Below are positions 40,223 to 53,000 of a stretch of DNA of 64,000 nt, piece by piece. The translations under genes and the position numbers were made by a program. Source of the stretch: Mortierella alpina. Lineage: Eukaryota > Mortierellomycota > Mortierellomycetes > Mortierellales > Mortierellaceae. How positions within the stretch are numbered: the first letter of the stretch is position 1; each line of letters starts with the position of its first letter. The stretch is taken from positions 1,488,001 through 1,552,000 of the forward strand of contig JANATF010000008.1 of NCBI GenBank assembly GCA_029449245.1, read 5' to 3'. The notes beneath the pieces are model-generated. The model worked only from the letters and a program-made list of their open reading frames with translations, was not told the origin of the DNA and did no database searches.

Positions 40223-42993
40223 TCACCGCCTCTGCCTCTGCCTTTTATTGCTAAGATTATACTGCGGTCGAACCGTTGCATGCAACTCAAACAGTTCAAG
40301 TGATCTCTTCATCAAGCTGAGTAGCTCCTCGGGAACCACAGAACGCTCATCATCCATTATACTCGCTAAGTTGTTCATACCTTCCAAATAACGTCTGAAA
40401 AACACTGTCGATGGCGGTTTAGCAGCCTCCAACATAGCCGGAGCATCTTGAACTGAGAGATCCTCGAGGAATGATTCATCTCGAAGCTTCCAATGGCCAG
40501 CATGGCGAAACTCAGTGTGAGGAAGTTCAATGGTTGCCAATGCGATATGCTTACAGCACTTGCTCACCTGAACAAATACAGGGCAAGTGCAACTAGTGAC
40601 AGTACCTGCAAACCCTTGAGCCCATTCGATGCTAATCTCGTACGTACCCGGAGGACTTTTGAACGACTCAACTCTGAACACGGCCCGGTCCGCAGTTGGA
40701 ATCAAAAAGACGGCTTCAGGATCCTCCGCACGTTTGCGATCCCTGTGGTTCGACGCTGCTAGATTGGCGGCCAAGGTCTCCCTCGCCCCTGGAGTTATCC
40801 GGCCAACTTGCAGTATGTGCCGCATACACATCTGCTGGTAGTGCGGAATCGCGGTCTCCGTGAGGATGTAAATAACGCTATCGATGCGCCGCTGTTGCTT
40901 GTTCTTGAAAAAGTGTTTTTTCAAAGAGTTGTGCCAGGATTCGACGTAGTTGTTTGTGTTGATCCAAGCAAAGGAGACACCTTCACGGTGGCAAAACATC
41001 CACCGTCTCCTATCCGCAATCGAATCCAAGTAGTTCTGGTCCATGTACAGAATCAACTTCGGCGCCAGATCCCGCCATTCGTCCCTAAAGGCCTCGACTA
41101 GAGTGTCCGCCGTGCCTTCTGTTCGAGCATAAAGAATCGCGCGTAGTTGGGCACGTACCTATCACAAGTGGTACTGTAGCTTAATGGCGGAGATCTGCGC
41201 AGTTGATTCATCACAAAGGCGGATCAAAAGGGCCTTCGTACACACCTTCCGCTTCCTCTCGTCCTTTTCGATGGTGCTGAGGTTACTTGACCCAAGGTTC
41301 TGCGGGGTCAGCTTCCTTTCCCAAGCTTGTAGAATATGCCAGGCGCAGTAGAAGATGCGCAAACCGAGCGGCCAGACGGCTTGAATAGCATTGATCTCCG
41401 TCTGACCTTGATCGGTGATGACAGCCGTTGGCTTGAACTCTCCTTCACACAGCTCGTCCATCTTAGCCTTCAGAGCAAGGAGCCATCCCTCGAGCACCTG
41501 CCACTGGGAGATCTTCGTCAGGAAGAACGCGACAGGAATGCCGAAACCCGTTTCTCTGTTCTTGACGACTATCGTGTATAGGTAAGTATCACGTCTGTAT
41601 GAATGAGAGGGTAGTTAGACGTCAGCAACGCATTGCAGCCCTCATATGTTGCGCGTTAAATTGACCTACCCGCATGCATGATGCGTGCCATCGAAACAAA
41701 AGACATCGCCCCACTTGCGAAGCTCGTTCAGTTGCCATGGATTGGAGAAACCATGATACTCGCCCTTGTCATCATCGTAGTATGTAAAGTATCCTTGATG
41801 TCGAAGATCCTCCATCCAGAGCCGCGCCGAAATGGTCGGGTTCTCGTCCTTTCGCATCCGCTTAGTCATGATGGCGTATAAGATATTATAGACATCATCG
41901 TATGTCACGAAGTCGTCTCTGGAAAATCGCGGAGAGCCGTTACTTGTCTTCCAAAGGCGTGTGAACCTGGCATGGTCCATTGTCAACCGGTTCATGACAG
42001 CTGAGATAGACATTCCTCGCATGAGCATGGCCTTGATCCGATTTTTGATAGCTCGGGACTTTTGTTGAGTTCCTATACCGCCATCTTTTCCCAGGTTATG
42101 ATTATGGCCATAATCATACTCAATGCGATAGACGTCCTCCACTCTACCCACACCCACCGACGTCCCTGTTCGAAGTACGGCTCTAAAAGACGACCCACAG
42201 CTGCAGAGGATGGATGGCTGTCGTACGCGCGGCTTTCCATTTAATCCACCAGGTATCCTGTTTGGGAATTGACGCTTCTCGCGTTTGCGCTGGCAATCGT
42301 ATGTGACACAGATGTCGCCTGCCTGGATACCTTTTTTTGGATTGTCGCGTTGATACACATGGGGCTTCGTGCTGTGAGGATAGAACTGGGTCCCGATAGC
42401 GTCTTGATGCCTGGCCTTCCAATCCTCAAAGTAATCTGCTTTCAGAACAAATACCAGGCTTCCTTCATTATTCAGGCTCATCACCTCATCTTCTGGGATG
42501 CTAAAATCGTCCGCCGTGTCCTGTATATAAGGGTCCGAGAATAGCGCGTTTTTCAGGACTTCGTGGATCTTGTCCTGGGACTGGAGCTCCAAAGCCGCTA
42601 TCGTTTCCTTCAGTGGCACGGTATCGGTATTGTTCGAGGCCCCATTGTCGACGATTGCGGTCTCAGCCTCGTCCTCGTCCTCATCCTCCATCTCATCACA
42701 GGCTGCTTCTCCTCGAAGAGTATCAAGAGACCTATTGATGTCAAAGTCAACTAGACGCATTGACTTTGAACGAATAATGTCAGCACTAGGACAATCACTG
42801 GCAGCTACGGAGTAGCTTGAGGCATTGAATCTCATACCAACTCGGCAATTGCTGCTCTGAGGACCTCCTCATCTTCCACGCTGTCCGGGGAGGTTAATGG
42901 AACTTGATTTGATGCGCTGATGGCGACTGATGAGCCTTCAGTAGCCAAAGTGCTGCTCAGAGTGACGGATGGGGGGTCGTCCGGTGCGGCCAT
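40223..42993 (-). CDS. Mutator-like (MULE) transposase with SWIM zinc finger
   Basis: Exons 41670-42763 (preceded by 42838-42993), 41246-41594 and 40223-41158 give about 844 aa; starting at ATG 42835 with no first intron gives 816 aa, and both keep frame. The FAR1/WRKY-GCM1-like N-terminal part has VTYDCQRKREKRQFPNR and Cys/His residues (CSCGSSFRAVLR, YGHNHN). The DDE-type core shows CFDGTHHACG (first Asp), TAVITDQGQTEINAI (second Asp), FYCAWHILQAWERKL and NYVESWHNSLKKHF (Glu). A SWIM finger CTCPVF-CCKHIA follows. A TGA-TAG pair seen in the open frame near 41165 falls in an 87-nt intron (GTGTGT...GATAG) and is not a true break. The gene looks intact. It is head-to-head with TIM23. No terminal inverted repeats were recognised, so active element and domesticated gene remain alternatives. 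Confidence 0.85.
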
Positions 42994-43462
42994 CGTCTGA
43001 GAATGGGTGGTATTGTGCTGGGAGGGGTATGTGGAGAGGAATGGAGGCAGGTGAAGAAACAAAACATACGCGCCAAAAAGACAGACCGCGTGAATGACGT
43101 AGCAGTATTTTGTAACGCGATAGTGGGGGAACATAAGGGATCTCTCTCGGAGGAGGATCATGTGACGGATCGTCTTGTGGGCGGGCAAGGTGGCTCAGCA
43201 TCCCCATAAACAAAAAATCGGCACTCCTGCCTATGAGTCGGCTCTATTGCGCACCAGCAGGACTCGTTCTCCCGGCTTCCATTCTCCTCCGAATCCTCTC
43301 GCTGCTCATCCCTTTTTCGTCTCGCCCCGAACAAGCCAAGCAAAGGACCAAACGACTCCCGCCCCGCCCCCGACGCAGACACAAAGCAGCAAAAGAAGCG
43401 GCGCAACCAAGAACAGCCACGTCCTCACATCCTCGCAACTGAGAATCAGATCAGCGATCAGC
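42994..43462. other. divergent promoter region, MULE transposase / TIM23
   Basis: 469 bp between the divergent start codons. The TIM23 side (43260-43440) is CCG/CCC-rich leader. Open frames across it (43175-43442) are upstream of and partly in frame with TIM23 but have no conserved features. Confidence 0.4.
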
Positions 43463-44519
43463 ATGTCGCAGCATACCAACATCGAAGACGAGGAGTCCTT
43501 CGCCCCTATCTACGCCAACCAGGAGGACTTCAACGCCGAGGACACAGTCAGCTCATTCCTCAACACCGCATACGACCCATCTCGTCTCCACCCACTGGCC
43601 GGTCTTGGTGGTGGCCTCGACTACATCAACCTCGAGGACGATGCGGGTCCGCTGCCAGGAACTCAGGGCGGCCTGCTCCCCAGCAGAGGATGGTCCGATG
43701 ATCTGACCTACGGAACCGGCTTGACCTACATCACTGGTAAGCAAGCAGACATCTATATATGCTGATTTTCTTGAATCGCCATCCAACGGCGTTTTCACGC
43801 CAGTCTCCATAGTGCTGATCAGCACAAGTGGTCCCAAGTGACTTCACAAGCGATGAACGATGACAGGCAAAAGTATCTAACCATGTTCTTCTCATTGTCG
43901 TCGTTGATTCATGGTGATTCCAGGACTGAGTCTGGGAGGTGCATATGGTTTCTATGAAGGTCTTCGGTCCTCACCAAGCCCAGCGTTCAAGATCCGTCTC
44001 AACACAGTGCTCAATTCGATGACTCGTCGTGGACCCTTCATTGGAAACTCTGCTGGTGTTATGGGTATGTTTCCAGCGCTCTTTCTTTCGCTTCTTTCCC
44101 TTTGCACGCACGCAGATCGTCTATGATCTCCTTGTGAGCTGTAGTATCCCCCTAACCGATCGTTTGTACCCTTCCACAATCTCATGATTACGCTAGCCTT
44201 GATGTACAACGGAATCAACGGAGGTATCGGCAAGGCGCGTGGTCACCACGATCCTCTCAACTCGGTTGTTGCTGGAGCTCTTACTGGAGCTTTGTTCAAG
44301 TCAACCGGTAGGTGCTTTAATTCGTTTCCCTTTTTTTTTTATTTTCCAAAAGGAAATGCATTGGAATTGCAAATGTTAGTGGTCTAATTATCCATATCCC
44401 ATTTTCTCTTCTCTTCTTGTCTTGTCTTGTTAGCCGGTTTGCGTGCTGCTGGATCTGCTGGAGGTGTCTGTGCTGTTTTGGCCGGAATCTGGGCATTCGG
44501 AAGGGAGGCTGTCATGTAA
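43463..44519 (+). CDS. TIM23: mitochondrial import channel subunit TIM23
   Basis: Four exons, 43463-43736, 43924-44064, 44197-44307 and 44434-44519, give 203 aa, normal for TIM23. The N-terminal intermembrane-space half is acidic (MSQHTNIEDEESFAPIYA, DYINLEDDAGPLPG). The C-terminal Tim17/22/23 (PRAT) channel domain has GLSLGGAYGFYEGLRSSP, RGPFIGNSAGVMALMYNGIN, SVVAGALTGALFKSTAG and AAGSAGGVCAVLAG. All four splice junctions are phase 1 and split Gly or Ala codons at domain segments. TIM23 forms the inner-membrane presequence channel with TIM17 and TIM50. A longer in-frame N-terminus upstream of 43463 exists but lacks family features. Confidence 0.96.
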
Positions 44520-44677
44520 TTTATATTCTACTCTTAGAAACCATCTTTTCCTTGCAAATCGTCCTACCTATCTGGCTCGTTCTCTTTTTTTCCCCCTCCC
44601 CGCCGCATACCGGCCTCATTTCTCCATATTACTACGGCTTCGCTGCAATAGAGCTTTGTACAATACACATATTGTTG

Positions 44678-44679
<2 letters not shown>

Positions 44680-44712
<33 letters not shown>
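44680..44712. repeat. (CA)n microsatellite
   Basis: Sixteen uninterrupted CA units in the 3' flank of TIM23, between two convergent genes. Confidence 0.95.
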
Positions 44713-44715
<3 letters not shown>

Positions 44716-44840
44716 TTCATACACAGATTCATCGGTGCAACGAACTGCAGCATTGGTCCTTCCCCCTTTTTTTTACTACTAATCAAGGTGTCTGCGCAAC
44801 TTTCCGGTAGAAAAAAAAAAGGTTTCGTTCAAAATCATAC

Positions 44841-46229
44841 TTAGGCATAGATAGGGATGTTGGCGTACACTCCAGGATCGTTGAATCTCAAAGGAATGTT
44901 AATGCCATCCATGGTCTCCACCTCCTTGGCCGAGAGTGCAAAGTCAAAGATGGAGGCGTTCTGGGTCATGCGATCCGTGTTTGTGGACTTTGGGATGACG
45001 GCGATCTCTTTCTGGACCAGCCAGCGAAGGATGATCTGAGCTGGGGTCTTCTTGTGCTCGCCTGCAATCTTCACAATGCGGTCCTCCTTGAAAAGAGGAA
45101 CCGCATCCTTAGCAAGGGGAATGCCAAGATCTGCGTAGGACAGGGGACCAAAGTTGGAGTAGCCAGTGATCTGGAGACCCTGGCTCTTGGCGTACCTAAA
45201 GAGAGAGTGTAGTGTTACTACAACTGAAATATAGAGGACTTTGCTTGCTTGCATTTTCTCACGCAGTGTCGCGGTAGAATGTATGTATTGAGTTTGCAAC
45301 TTACTTGACGAGAGCAGCATTGTTCATGTAAGGGTGAACTTCAACGTGAAGGACAGCAGGCTTGACCTTGGCGTATGACAGCAAGTCCATCAAGAGAATG
45401 GCAGGGAAGTTGGACACACCGATATCCCTAACCTTGCCCGAGCGCACGATCTCCTCCATTGCAGCCCACGTTTCTTGGACAGGGACGGGATCAAGCTCGT
45501 TCTTACCCCACTCGGGAGGGTAACGCTCCTCGAAGGGGACAAACTTGAGCGAGATGGGGAAGTGGATCAGGTAGAGGTCAATGTAGTCCAAGCCCAAGTC
45601 CGAGAGCGTGCGGTTGAACGCCAAAGGAACATGCTCCTTGTGATGATAGGTGTTCCAGAGCTGTTCAAAGAAAAAGTATGCGTCAGACTGAGGCTCGAGA
45701 GCATGCAAGGAGTCCCGAGAGCGAGCTTGCTTTTCGCCGTTATACCTTGGACGTGACAAAAAGCTCCTCGCGCTTGATGAGGCCCTTCTCGATGGCTTGC
45801 TTGATACCTTGACCGACCTCGACCTCATTGCCGTAGTCGCAGGCGCAATCCAATAGCCTGTTCAGTCATACAGAGTAGTTTCTTCCAAGTCAGAATCATG
45901 GTCATGAGTTTTGACAAGGCGCGACCTTTGCAAATCAAACAGTTTGTATATAGTAGGTTTCTCCTTATCTCTCTCACGCACCTGTATCCGCTCTCAATAG
46001 CCTAGTTGATCCAGCAGCGTGCGAAAAGAGAAATCCCATAAGAACAGAGCCGTTAGTCCGCAGACCAAGAGAAGAGCGAGCAGAGGCGGGTAATTCATGC
46101 GCGAAATGATCTCATAGTTACTTTTACGACCGTGGCGGCAGTAGCGTCCTTGGGCACCTTCCAGGTGCCGAATCCCAGCAAAGGCATCTTGTGGCCGCTG
46201 GGGTGAAGAGTAACAGATTGGGTAGCCAT
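44841..46229 (-). CDS. aldo-keto reductase, D-xylose reductase type
   Basis: Five exons, 46122-46229, 45982-46001, 45746-45857, 45305-45660 and 44841-45195, give 316 aa, the family's usual length. Exon 2 is only 20 nt and codes AIESGY plus two bases. The catalytic tetrad is visible: Asp and Tyr in [11 protein letters not shown], Lys in FVTSKLWN, His in YLIHFP. NAD(P)H-binding elements are [10 protein letters not shown] and [13 protein letters not shown], and the C-terminus has [10 protein letters not shown], all close to fungal xylose reductases. These reduce pentoses such as xylose to polyols, usually with NADPH. Substrate assignment is by similarity; other aldose reductases share these motifs. 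It is convergent with TIM23, 321 bp apart. Confidence 0.92.
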
Positions 46230-46705
46230 GTTGTTAATGTTGAATGAGTTGCTGGAATCTGATGAGAGTTGGGGACCAAGAGAGAGAGAGAGCGAGGCAG
46301 ACGAGCAATGGGGGAAAAAAAAAAAGAAAGTTGTGAAAAAGAGAGCGAGCGTTTAAAAATTTATTTTACACTGGGGTCCACTACCCCGGACAATTGAACG
46401 TTCATGCAGGCAGAGACCAGCTTGGAACAAGTCTCCGTGGGACAGTGGTCGTTGGAGATGCAATTGCGCAGCGCGCTTGTTGGGAGCTCAAAGAGGTCGG
46501 AGTCAGAACAGACAGACACTACTTGCATACTGTATGTAGATTTACAAATAGTCTTCAAATGGCATTCGGAACAATAGATAATATGAAGAGTGTGCGGGAT
46601 GAAACAACTATGTGCATATCATACAAAGGCGAGAGAGCTCGCTTCAACTAACAGGCGTGGCGATCTACAGGGCTGTGGCTGCTACGGCTATGGCTATGGC
46701 TACGG
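46230..46705. other. intergenic region, monooxygenase 3' end to AKR start
   Basis: 476 bp. It includes the promoter and leader of the aldo-keto reductase (minus strand) and the 3' flank of the monooxygenase, where a GGCTAYG hexamer-like repeat (46672-46710) overlaps the monooxygenase stop codon region. No gene. Confidence 0.4.
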
Positions 46706-49700
46706 TTACGACTGCTGCTGGTACTGATGGTAAAAGTCTTGGTGGTAAGTGGGCTCCTGCGGTTGTCTGCTCGGAGTTGTACGACTCACATTCAACTGGC
46801 TATCAGACCGCTGTGCGCGCAACGTGGATCCTTCCTTCATGTTCGTTGTGATTTGATCCGAGGAATACTGCGGGCGCTCCTGCTCCACACTGTGGATGGG
46901 CTTATGTGCCTGTTTGAAGTGCGATATGTTGGAGATGATGGACTCGTTCGACTGGATAGACTTGGAATCCGAGAAGCTCAACGGGGAGCGAGGCGGTGAC
47001 GAGACTTGAGAATGCAGGTCACCGGCGCCATTGCTATATCCATCGATTTGAAGACTGAGGTGGTTCAGGGTATCGTATAGCTGAGGCATGGAGCTGAGCA
47101 ATGGAGGATGTGGAGGAAGGATCTCGTGCGACATGGCTCTAGAGGATGCCTGGACAGAGCGACTTTGTGTATGTCGTCGGTGACGGGGTGGTCGAGTTGG
47201 ATCGTCTGAACCTCCAGTGGGGGTCAGGTGAGGGATGGGTGGGAGAGATCCAGATATGAGGGAGTAGGAGGACGAAGAAGGGGAGGAATGGGACGACGAT
47301 GAGCGGGTTGTTGAGGGAACCGGGTGGTGCTTCCTCTCCTCATGTTGGTGGTGCAGGTATACCTGAGGGTGGTGTCGAGGGGGTGCCTCTGTTGGCAGTG
47401 GTGGGGGGTCGAGAGACAAGGAGTGCAGGCTCATCTTCCTCGTGCTATTGATCTGGCGCGGGTGATGTTTTGACGAGTGGCCAGCTGCAAATGAACGCTC
47501 CGGGTGTCGAGCGCTGTCCTCATACTCCCGCGAGGAGTCGTGGTGCGGATGGTGGCTGTGATGATGGTGTTGTTGCTCATCGTGACGCTGCTGCTCATGG
47601 TGGTGCTGCTTGTCGTTCTCTGGAGCGGCCTCGTCGGCCGCTTTAGCCGCAAGGGCTGTAGCGCTATTTTGCCGTCTCTGGAACGCCTGTCGATCTTGCG
47701 CAAGCTTCTTTAAGTACTTTGCCGAGTAATCCTGTTTATGCGCTTTGGCAACACCACGATCAGGTACCATAGGCAAATATGTCAACTGTGGTCGGTGTAG
47801 GTGCAGTTTGTCCGTGGCCAATCTAAGGACCCATGTCGGGGCATGGCTAAACGAGATCCTGCGAAAGATATCCAGTAGCTTTCCCTGCACATTGAGTAGC
47901 TTGCCCATAGAGCGCGAGCCAGTGACGGCGGCTTTAGCGACCGGGACGCGCTCATTCGAATACCTCTTGAAGGCTTTGGTGATGTCATAGATCGAGTTCG
48001 ACTCCATGTCGTAGATGGCGTTTGCGAGAGCTACACCGTCTAGAATGGCCTGGATAGCACCTTGACTATTACGAGAGATCGATCCGTGCGTTAGTTGGAT
48101 GATTGCAGAACATGGTTTTCTGTGGCACCTCCTTATAAACAATAAACCTTACCCAGCAAATGGTAGAACTTTGTGGCACGCGTCGCCTATGAGAACAGTG
48201 CGTTCATGGTGCCAAACTTTAAATAACTTGGACTCCAACATCACCTTGGAGATGCGATCGGTGGGCGTGGCGTCAAGGATCTCAGCAACGGTTCCTGGTT
48301 TAGCTGGAGGAGGTTGGTGCTTTGAAATGTGGGCATTGACAGGATCTGAGGATGATGTCAAAATGGAGCTAGCATGACCCGCAACACCACTATTGACCTT
48401 GGGGTGGTGTATCCCTCCATTTTCTCCACCATAGCTGCTGCTGTTACTTGAGGCGGGCGTATGCTCAGTATGGGCAGCGCTGTGAACACTGCTGTTGTCA
48501 CTGACACTAGCTGAGTCACTAGCAGGGTGATGGCCATTTGAATAGTCGTCGCTATATGCAAAAGTCTTGTAGCGTTCGTCCTGGCAAAATGATGTCGTGA
48601 GGTCTGGTAGTGCATAGTCTCGAACTAGATCGCAGACATCTGTTGCCAGCTCTGGCCACCATTCTGCAAATGAAAAACTCCGGACGTCTTCTTGGCCCAC
48701 CTCAGAGTCAGGGATCCTTCCACCAATGGACCAGGCGAATCTGTTGCCTGTGATAGGGATCAACCACACCTACAGCATTAGAATGAGCGATCGATTAGCA
48801 ACTAGATAGAGGCTTGAACATCGCTGGCAGTTTACCCACTTGCGTTCGCACGTTAGGAGAGGACTGAAGGCGAACATCACAAAGGGCAGAGGACAGAGCG
48901 CTCACTTAAAGTGAATGCAAACAAAAGTGGCGTTCTCTTTCACAGCTGTTGGGATGGAGGCTTGGCTCAATGACCGTAAAACCGAGCCGAGATACAATGA
49001 AGAGTGTGAAGAGCTGGAGGAATAGAGAAAAGTAAGGGAGGGTAGTCCAGCTTACCGTGTAAGGGCGTTTGTTTCCCATAATACCATATACATCACAAGT
49101 CTGATCTCGCAGAATTGGGTACTTTTCAGCGCTGAGAGGATCGGTGATGCCCACAACACAGTGCTGGTCAAACTTGAGCTGCTGAGAGTCCGCCTTTGAC
49201 AGTAGGCCCTTGTCCTTCAGTGATTTGTGCATGCACTGTCGCACGGAGCTATAGGCGCCATCGGCTCCGACGAGGATATCGCCGTGGTAGATGGAGTTGT
49301 CTGAGCATCTAACCATAACGCCCTCTTCCGTCTGGGAGGTTGATAGTATGCGCTTGCTCATGAGAAGCTTCCCATCCGGGATATGTGCGGCCAGCACCTT
49401 GAAGAGATCGGGACGGCCGAAAAGGACACCGGGATACCCGTAGCTGAGACATGGACCCACGTAATTAATGAAAAACAATGCGCGGCAAAAGTTAGCCGCC
49501 GCGGATCAGATCGTCCCACCTTCTCACTGATCCACAAACGACAAAAAGAGTTCGGCATCTTTAAGACCAGTGTTTCTTACCGATCACGGAAGTGTTCAAG
49601 GTCAACATGGCCCTGCATCTCCTTGTCCTCCTTGACAAAGTTCAGCCGGCCAGCAAACTTTGAGATTTTATAGATTTCTTCTAGCAATCTTGATAGTTTC

Positions 49701-50021
49701 ACGTACATGCAAGAGTGCAGAAACCAAAGGAGCAAAAAGAAAAAAAAGCATCACAAGCGGGTCAATTGGAGGAAGCAAGTAGCTGAGTTATAGCAAGGGT
49801 ATACACAGAATGAGCGAGTGTGAGTGTTGTACGGATTATTACCCTAGTTGTTCGAATAACCGCAGAACTGTGCCGTTCATGGAAATGGCGCTGCCGAGAG
49901 GCCGGTGCTCAGGGGATCTCTCAAGGATTTGATACTCAATGCCGGCTCTCTCGAGCATGAGACCAAGCATAAGACCTCCAATACCGCCTCCAACAATTAG
50001 AACGCGTATACTGGGCGCCAT
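46706..50021 (-). CDS. FAD-dependent monooxygenase with long disordered C-terminal tail
   Basis: Five exons, 49843-50021, 49581-49688, 49056-49443, 48153-48769 and 46706-48065, give 883 aa, about twice the usual length of this class. The Rossmann dinucleotide motif is VLIVGGGIGGLMLGLMLERA at the N-terminus. The DG-type motif is LVGADGAYSSVR, and the FAD ribityl-binding GD motif is VLIGDACHKVLPFAGQGA, placing it with PHBH-like (group A) flavoprotein hydroxylases. A ~90-residue Ser/His/Gly-rich insert separates YSDDYSNG from EILDATPTDR. After about residue 570 follows a ~310-residue tail rich in His, Ser, Pro and Gln with no fold I recognise. The catalytic part is complete. The substrate is unknown; such enzymes hydroxylate aromatic or polyketide-like compounds. 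Confidence 0.88.
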
Positions 50022-53000
50022 TCCTGGACGATGTGGTTTTGAGTATCGGCGCGGGAAAGAGAAAGAGGGAAGGGAGGGACTCGGAAGCGGCGAAAATGGA
50101 AAAACAAAGAGCGGTGGCGCGAGCTGTTCCTGGATATGAAAATATCGCGAGGGGTGTAACACAAGGGATGCACGGGGGTATGAAGTAAGAATGGAGACCT
50201 GCGCACAGCTGGCCCTGAGGTGATTGAAAAGACGATCCTGAGGGATAGACTTTTTTTGTATATACAAGCCAGGACAAAGCTGTGAGGGTAGGGAATGTGG
50301 AAGTGCGAATATCTGGCACGAGGTGAGAGTTAGATGGTAGGGGCGAGGGGGTTCAGTGTGAGGAGAGTGAAGGTGAAAGGTGAAAGCGCTCCAGAGATTC
50401 GGTGAAGGTGCGTTCGGTGAGGTGCAGCAGGAGGAAAAAGTCAATGAGGATGGAGATGTGGGTGGATGGCAGAGGTTGGATGGGATTGTCAGGAAGAAGG
50501 AAAGTCGAATTCGACAATGGCAAAGAGACGGCGGAGGATGATCAGAATGATGCGGCGAGGGGAGGCAAGGGAGTTTTCTGAGAAAAAAGTAAAAAGGGCA
50601 GAAGACAGAAGGCAGAAGTGAGAGAGCAGCATCGAATGTCATCCTCTCTCTCCCAAGGTATATACCGAGACAGGTACCAGAAGTGACCGATCACAAACAC
50701 TGCACGCTTGCCTTACAGGCAGGGTATCCATGTACAGTGTGCAATAATGCTCGCTGACATGGCCAGGAACCTTCAGCGCCAAACAAGGTTGGGTTGGGTT
50801 CCTGCAGTGCGCGCACAGAGTTGAAAATAGCACATGCCGCTTGTACCTTGCAGCCATAAAAGCTGGATCTACAAAACCTGTTCTCCGACGTCCGGTTCGT
50901 CACGAAGGTGTCCTCAAAAAGAAGGGTGTTCCGTGCAAAAATGAAGGCAGGAAAGGTTGCGTCCCGCCATCTTCTTACGCACAACCCCTCCCGCCCCCCG
51001 TGATCTTACTCGCTCAGCCGAGCCATGGTCATCAACACCTCTGTTTTCATGCAAGTAGGCTTGAGTAGGAGGCGGAGAATGTTTTGTTCTTACCCTGCTC
51101 ACTGTTGCGCTCCAATCTCGTCTTCTGCTTTATTTTTTTTGATGTCTTTTAAAGAAACAGGGATGCGTAGTTGCATTGGGGGCCAGGGGGCACCTCATAG
51201 ACTATACATACACAAACAAGCAAAGAGATTACCCAGCAACGCGTTCGCTTGATGGGCGGCCATTGGGCGGATCGGATACGAGTGTGTTTGTAAAAGATGT
51301 AAGCCAAGGTCAGTGTCTCAGAGGCATTCTCTACACATGTGCTGGGTTTTGGATTGCCACCCGCTCTCACTCTTCCTTTTCTTCGCTCTCGCTCTCCTTG
51401 TTCTCCTCTGTCTTTGGAATACGTCGCCAGGAGTACAACGGTGATTTTACTTTATCGTCCCTTAATTCCCATACTCGACGGCCGTTTGTCAACGAGTAAT
51501 TTCCCCTTGCTCCAAAGGTTCTCTTTGCGCTACTATTTGTCTTGGTACTTACCCTCATCGTCTCAGCATCCCCGTGTATCCATTATTCGTCATCCGCTTC
51601 GCACCGCTTGGCACACTGCCACCCGAAAGATCTTTCGAAGGTAGAAAAGCTCCTCTTGACCCCTTTGCACAGTCATATTAACAAATTCATTGACCTAACA
51701 CAGGCGCATGGTTTGAAGTGCCAGGAAAAACACGCTAAATGCTTTTAAAGTTGTTCCGGCGCCAATCTCTGAGCTATGCAAACGAGAACATCATAGATTC
51801 TGGCAAAGAAAATATGAGGAGGAGGAGGAGGAGGAGGAGGCAAAGTACAGGTTCGGACATGCGACCCAAGGGAACTCGTCTTCGTCTTTCAACTGCCGCT
51901 CCGTTTTGCATTCATTTTACAATAGCCTTGACTATGTTTTGTTACCATTGGCAAATGGTTGTTAGCCTGCCAATAATTGAAGCATCCTTTGGAGTTTCTG
52001 CCTTCATTGTATTATCAGACAGGGGAGGAAAACCGCTTAGCATATAATCTTAGCCCTCCAAAGACCCTTTCTGTGTACAGTACATACTGGTCATGGGGTG
52101 TTCACTATGCACCATCACAATGGACCTTCATTCATACCACCATGCAGACGCAATTACCTCCACAGCGTGCCTTTATTGCATTGTCTCACCAATCACGACG
52201 CGCTTGTGAGAACAAGCGCAGTGTTATCTTGGTCATCAACAGTCATTTGTCATTTGTGAACGGATCTACTATTTCTAGGGTTGCCCAGAGACGGTGAATG
52301 CTTGCAGCGCATCCATTTTCGTTATCTATAATTACTCTCTGTGCCTCGGCGCATAGCGTCCGCATTTGAATGCTCTCCATGCATGAGAGGCAGGTAAGAA
52401 GGGACCCTTGAATTTTTTCTTGTTCCTCGTCACGAGCATAGTTTGAGTGTCTTTTCTACGTTGTTTCTTCCCTCCATCGCTCAAGTGAACTCTTTTTATT
52501 TCCAGTCGGCGGAAGTTGGATTTGTCATGGCACGAAAATGGGAAAGGTACTGAAGGCTGCAGCTGAGAATTGTAGTTGTCCTTATCGGTGCGAACGTCCT
52601 CGAGTTTGCTTTGATTCAAGAAACCTCGGAGAAGAAAAACAGGTGGGCGATTAGTGACAAGACTCAGGAATACTTTGTAAAAAGTACGCATGGTCATAAC
52701 TGTATGTTTGCGACTCAACTACTACGGCAGACTATGTACATGTGAAGCGCGTTATAGATTGTCTTAGGTCATCCCGTTAACCTGCCGCTCTTTTTATTTG
52801 GGTCGGCGATGTCTTCTGAACAGCAATGATAGTTAGAAATGAAGTTCGATTTTTCATTCCGACAGCAAGGTTGATATGCCCGCTGCAGTTTACAGTGATT
52901 CCTATAACCCGCTCTACCCTCCGCAGGTGTCTTTAATTTTCGTGCCTTTTGTAGCTATGGACATAATGATGCTGTAAAAAGGACTCCCGTAACCGCCATA

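Noticed and set aside
41159-41245. In-frame TGA and TAG in the MULE transposase suggesting a pseudogene
   Set aside because: A GTGTGT donor after ERKRK and a GATAG acceptor before VRAQLRAILYA remove 87 nt in phase 0 and restore a family-typical sequence.
51542-52718. Overlapping frames of 68-128 codons that might form a small gene
   Set aside because: No combination with plausible splice sites produced a recognisable or coherent protein.
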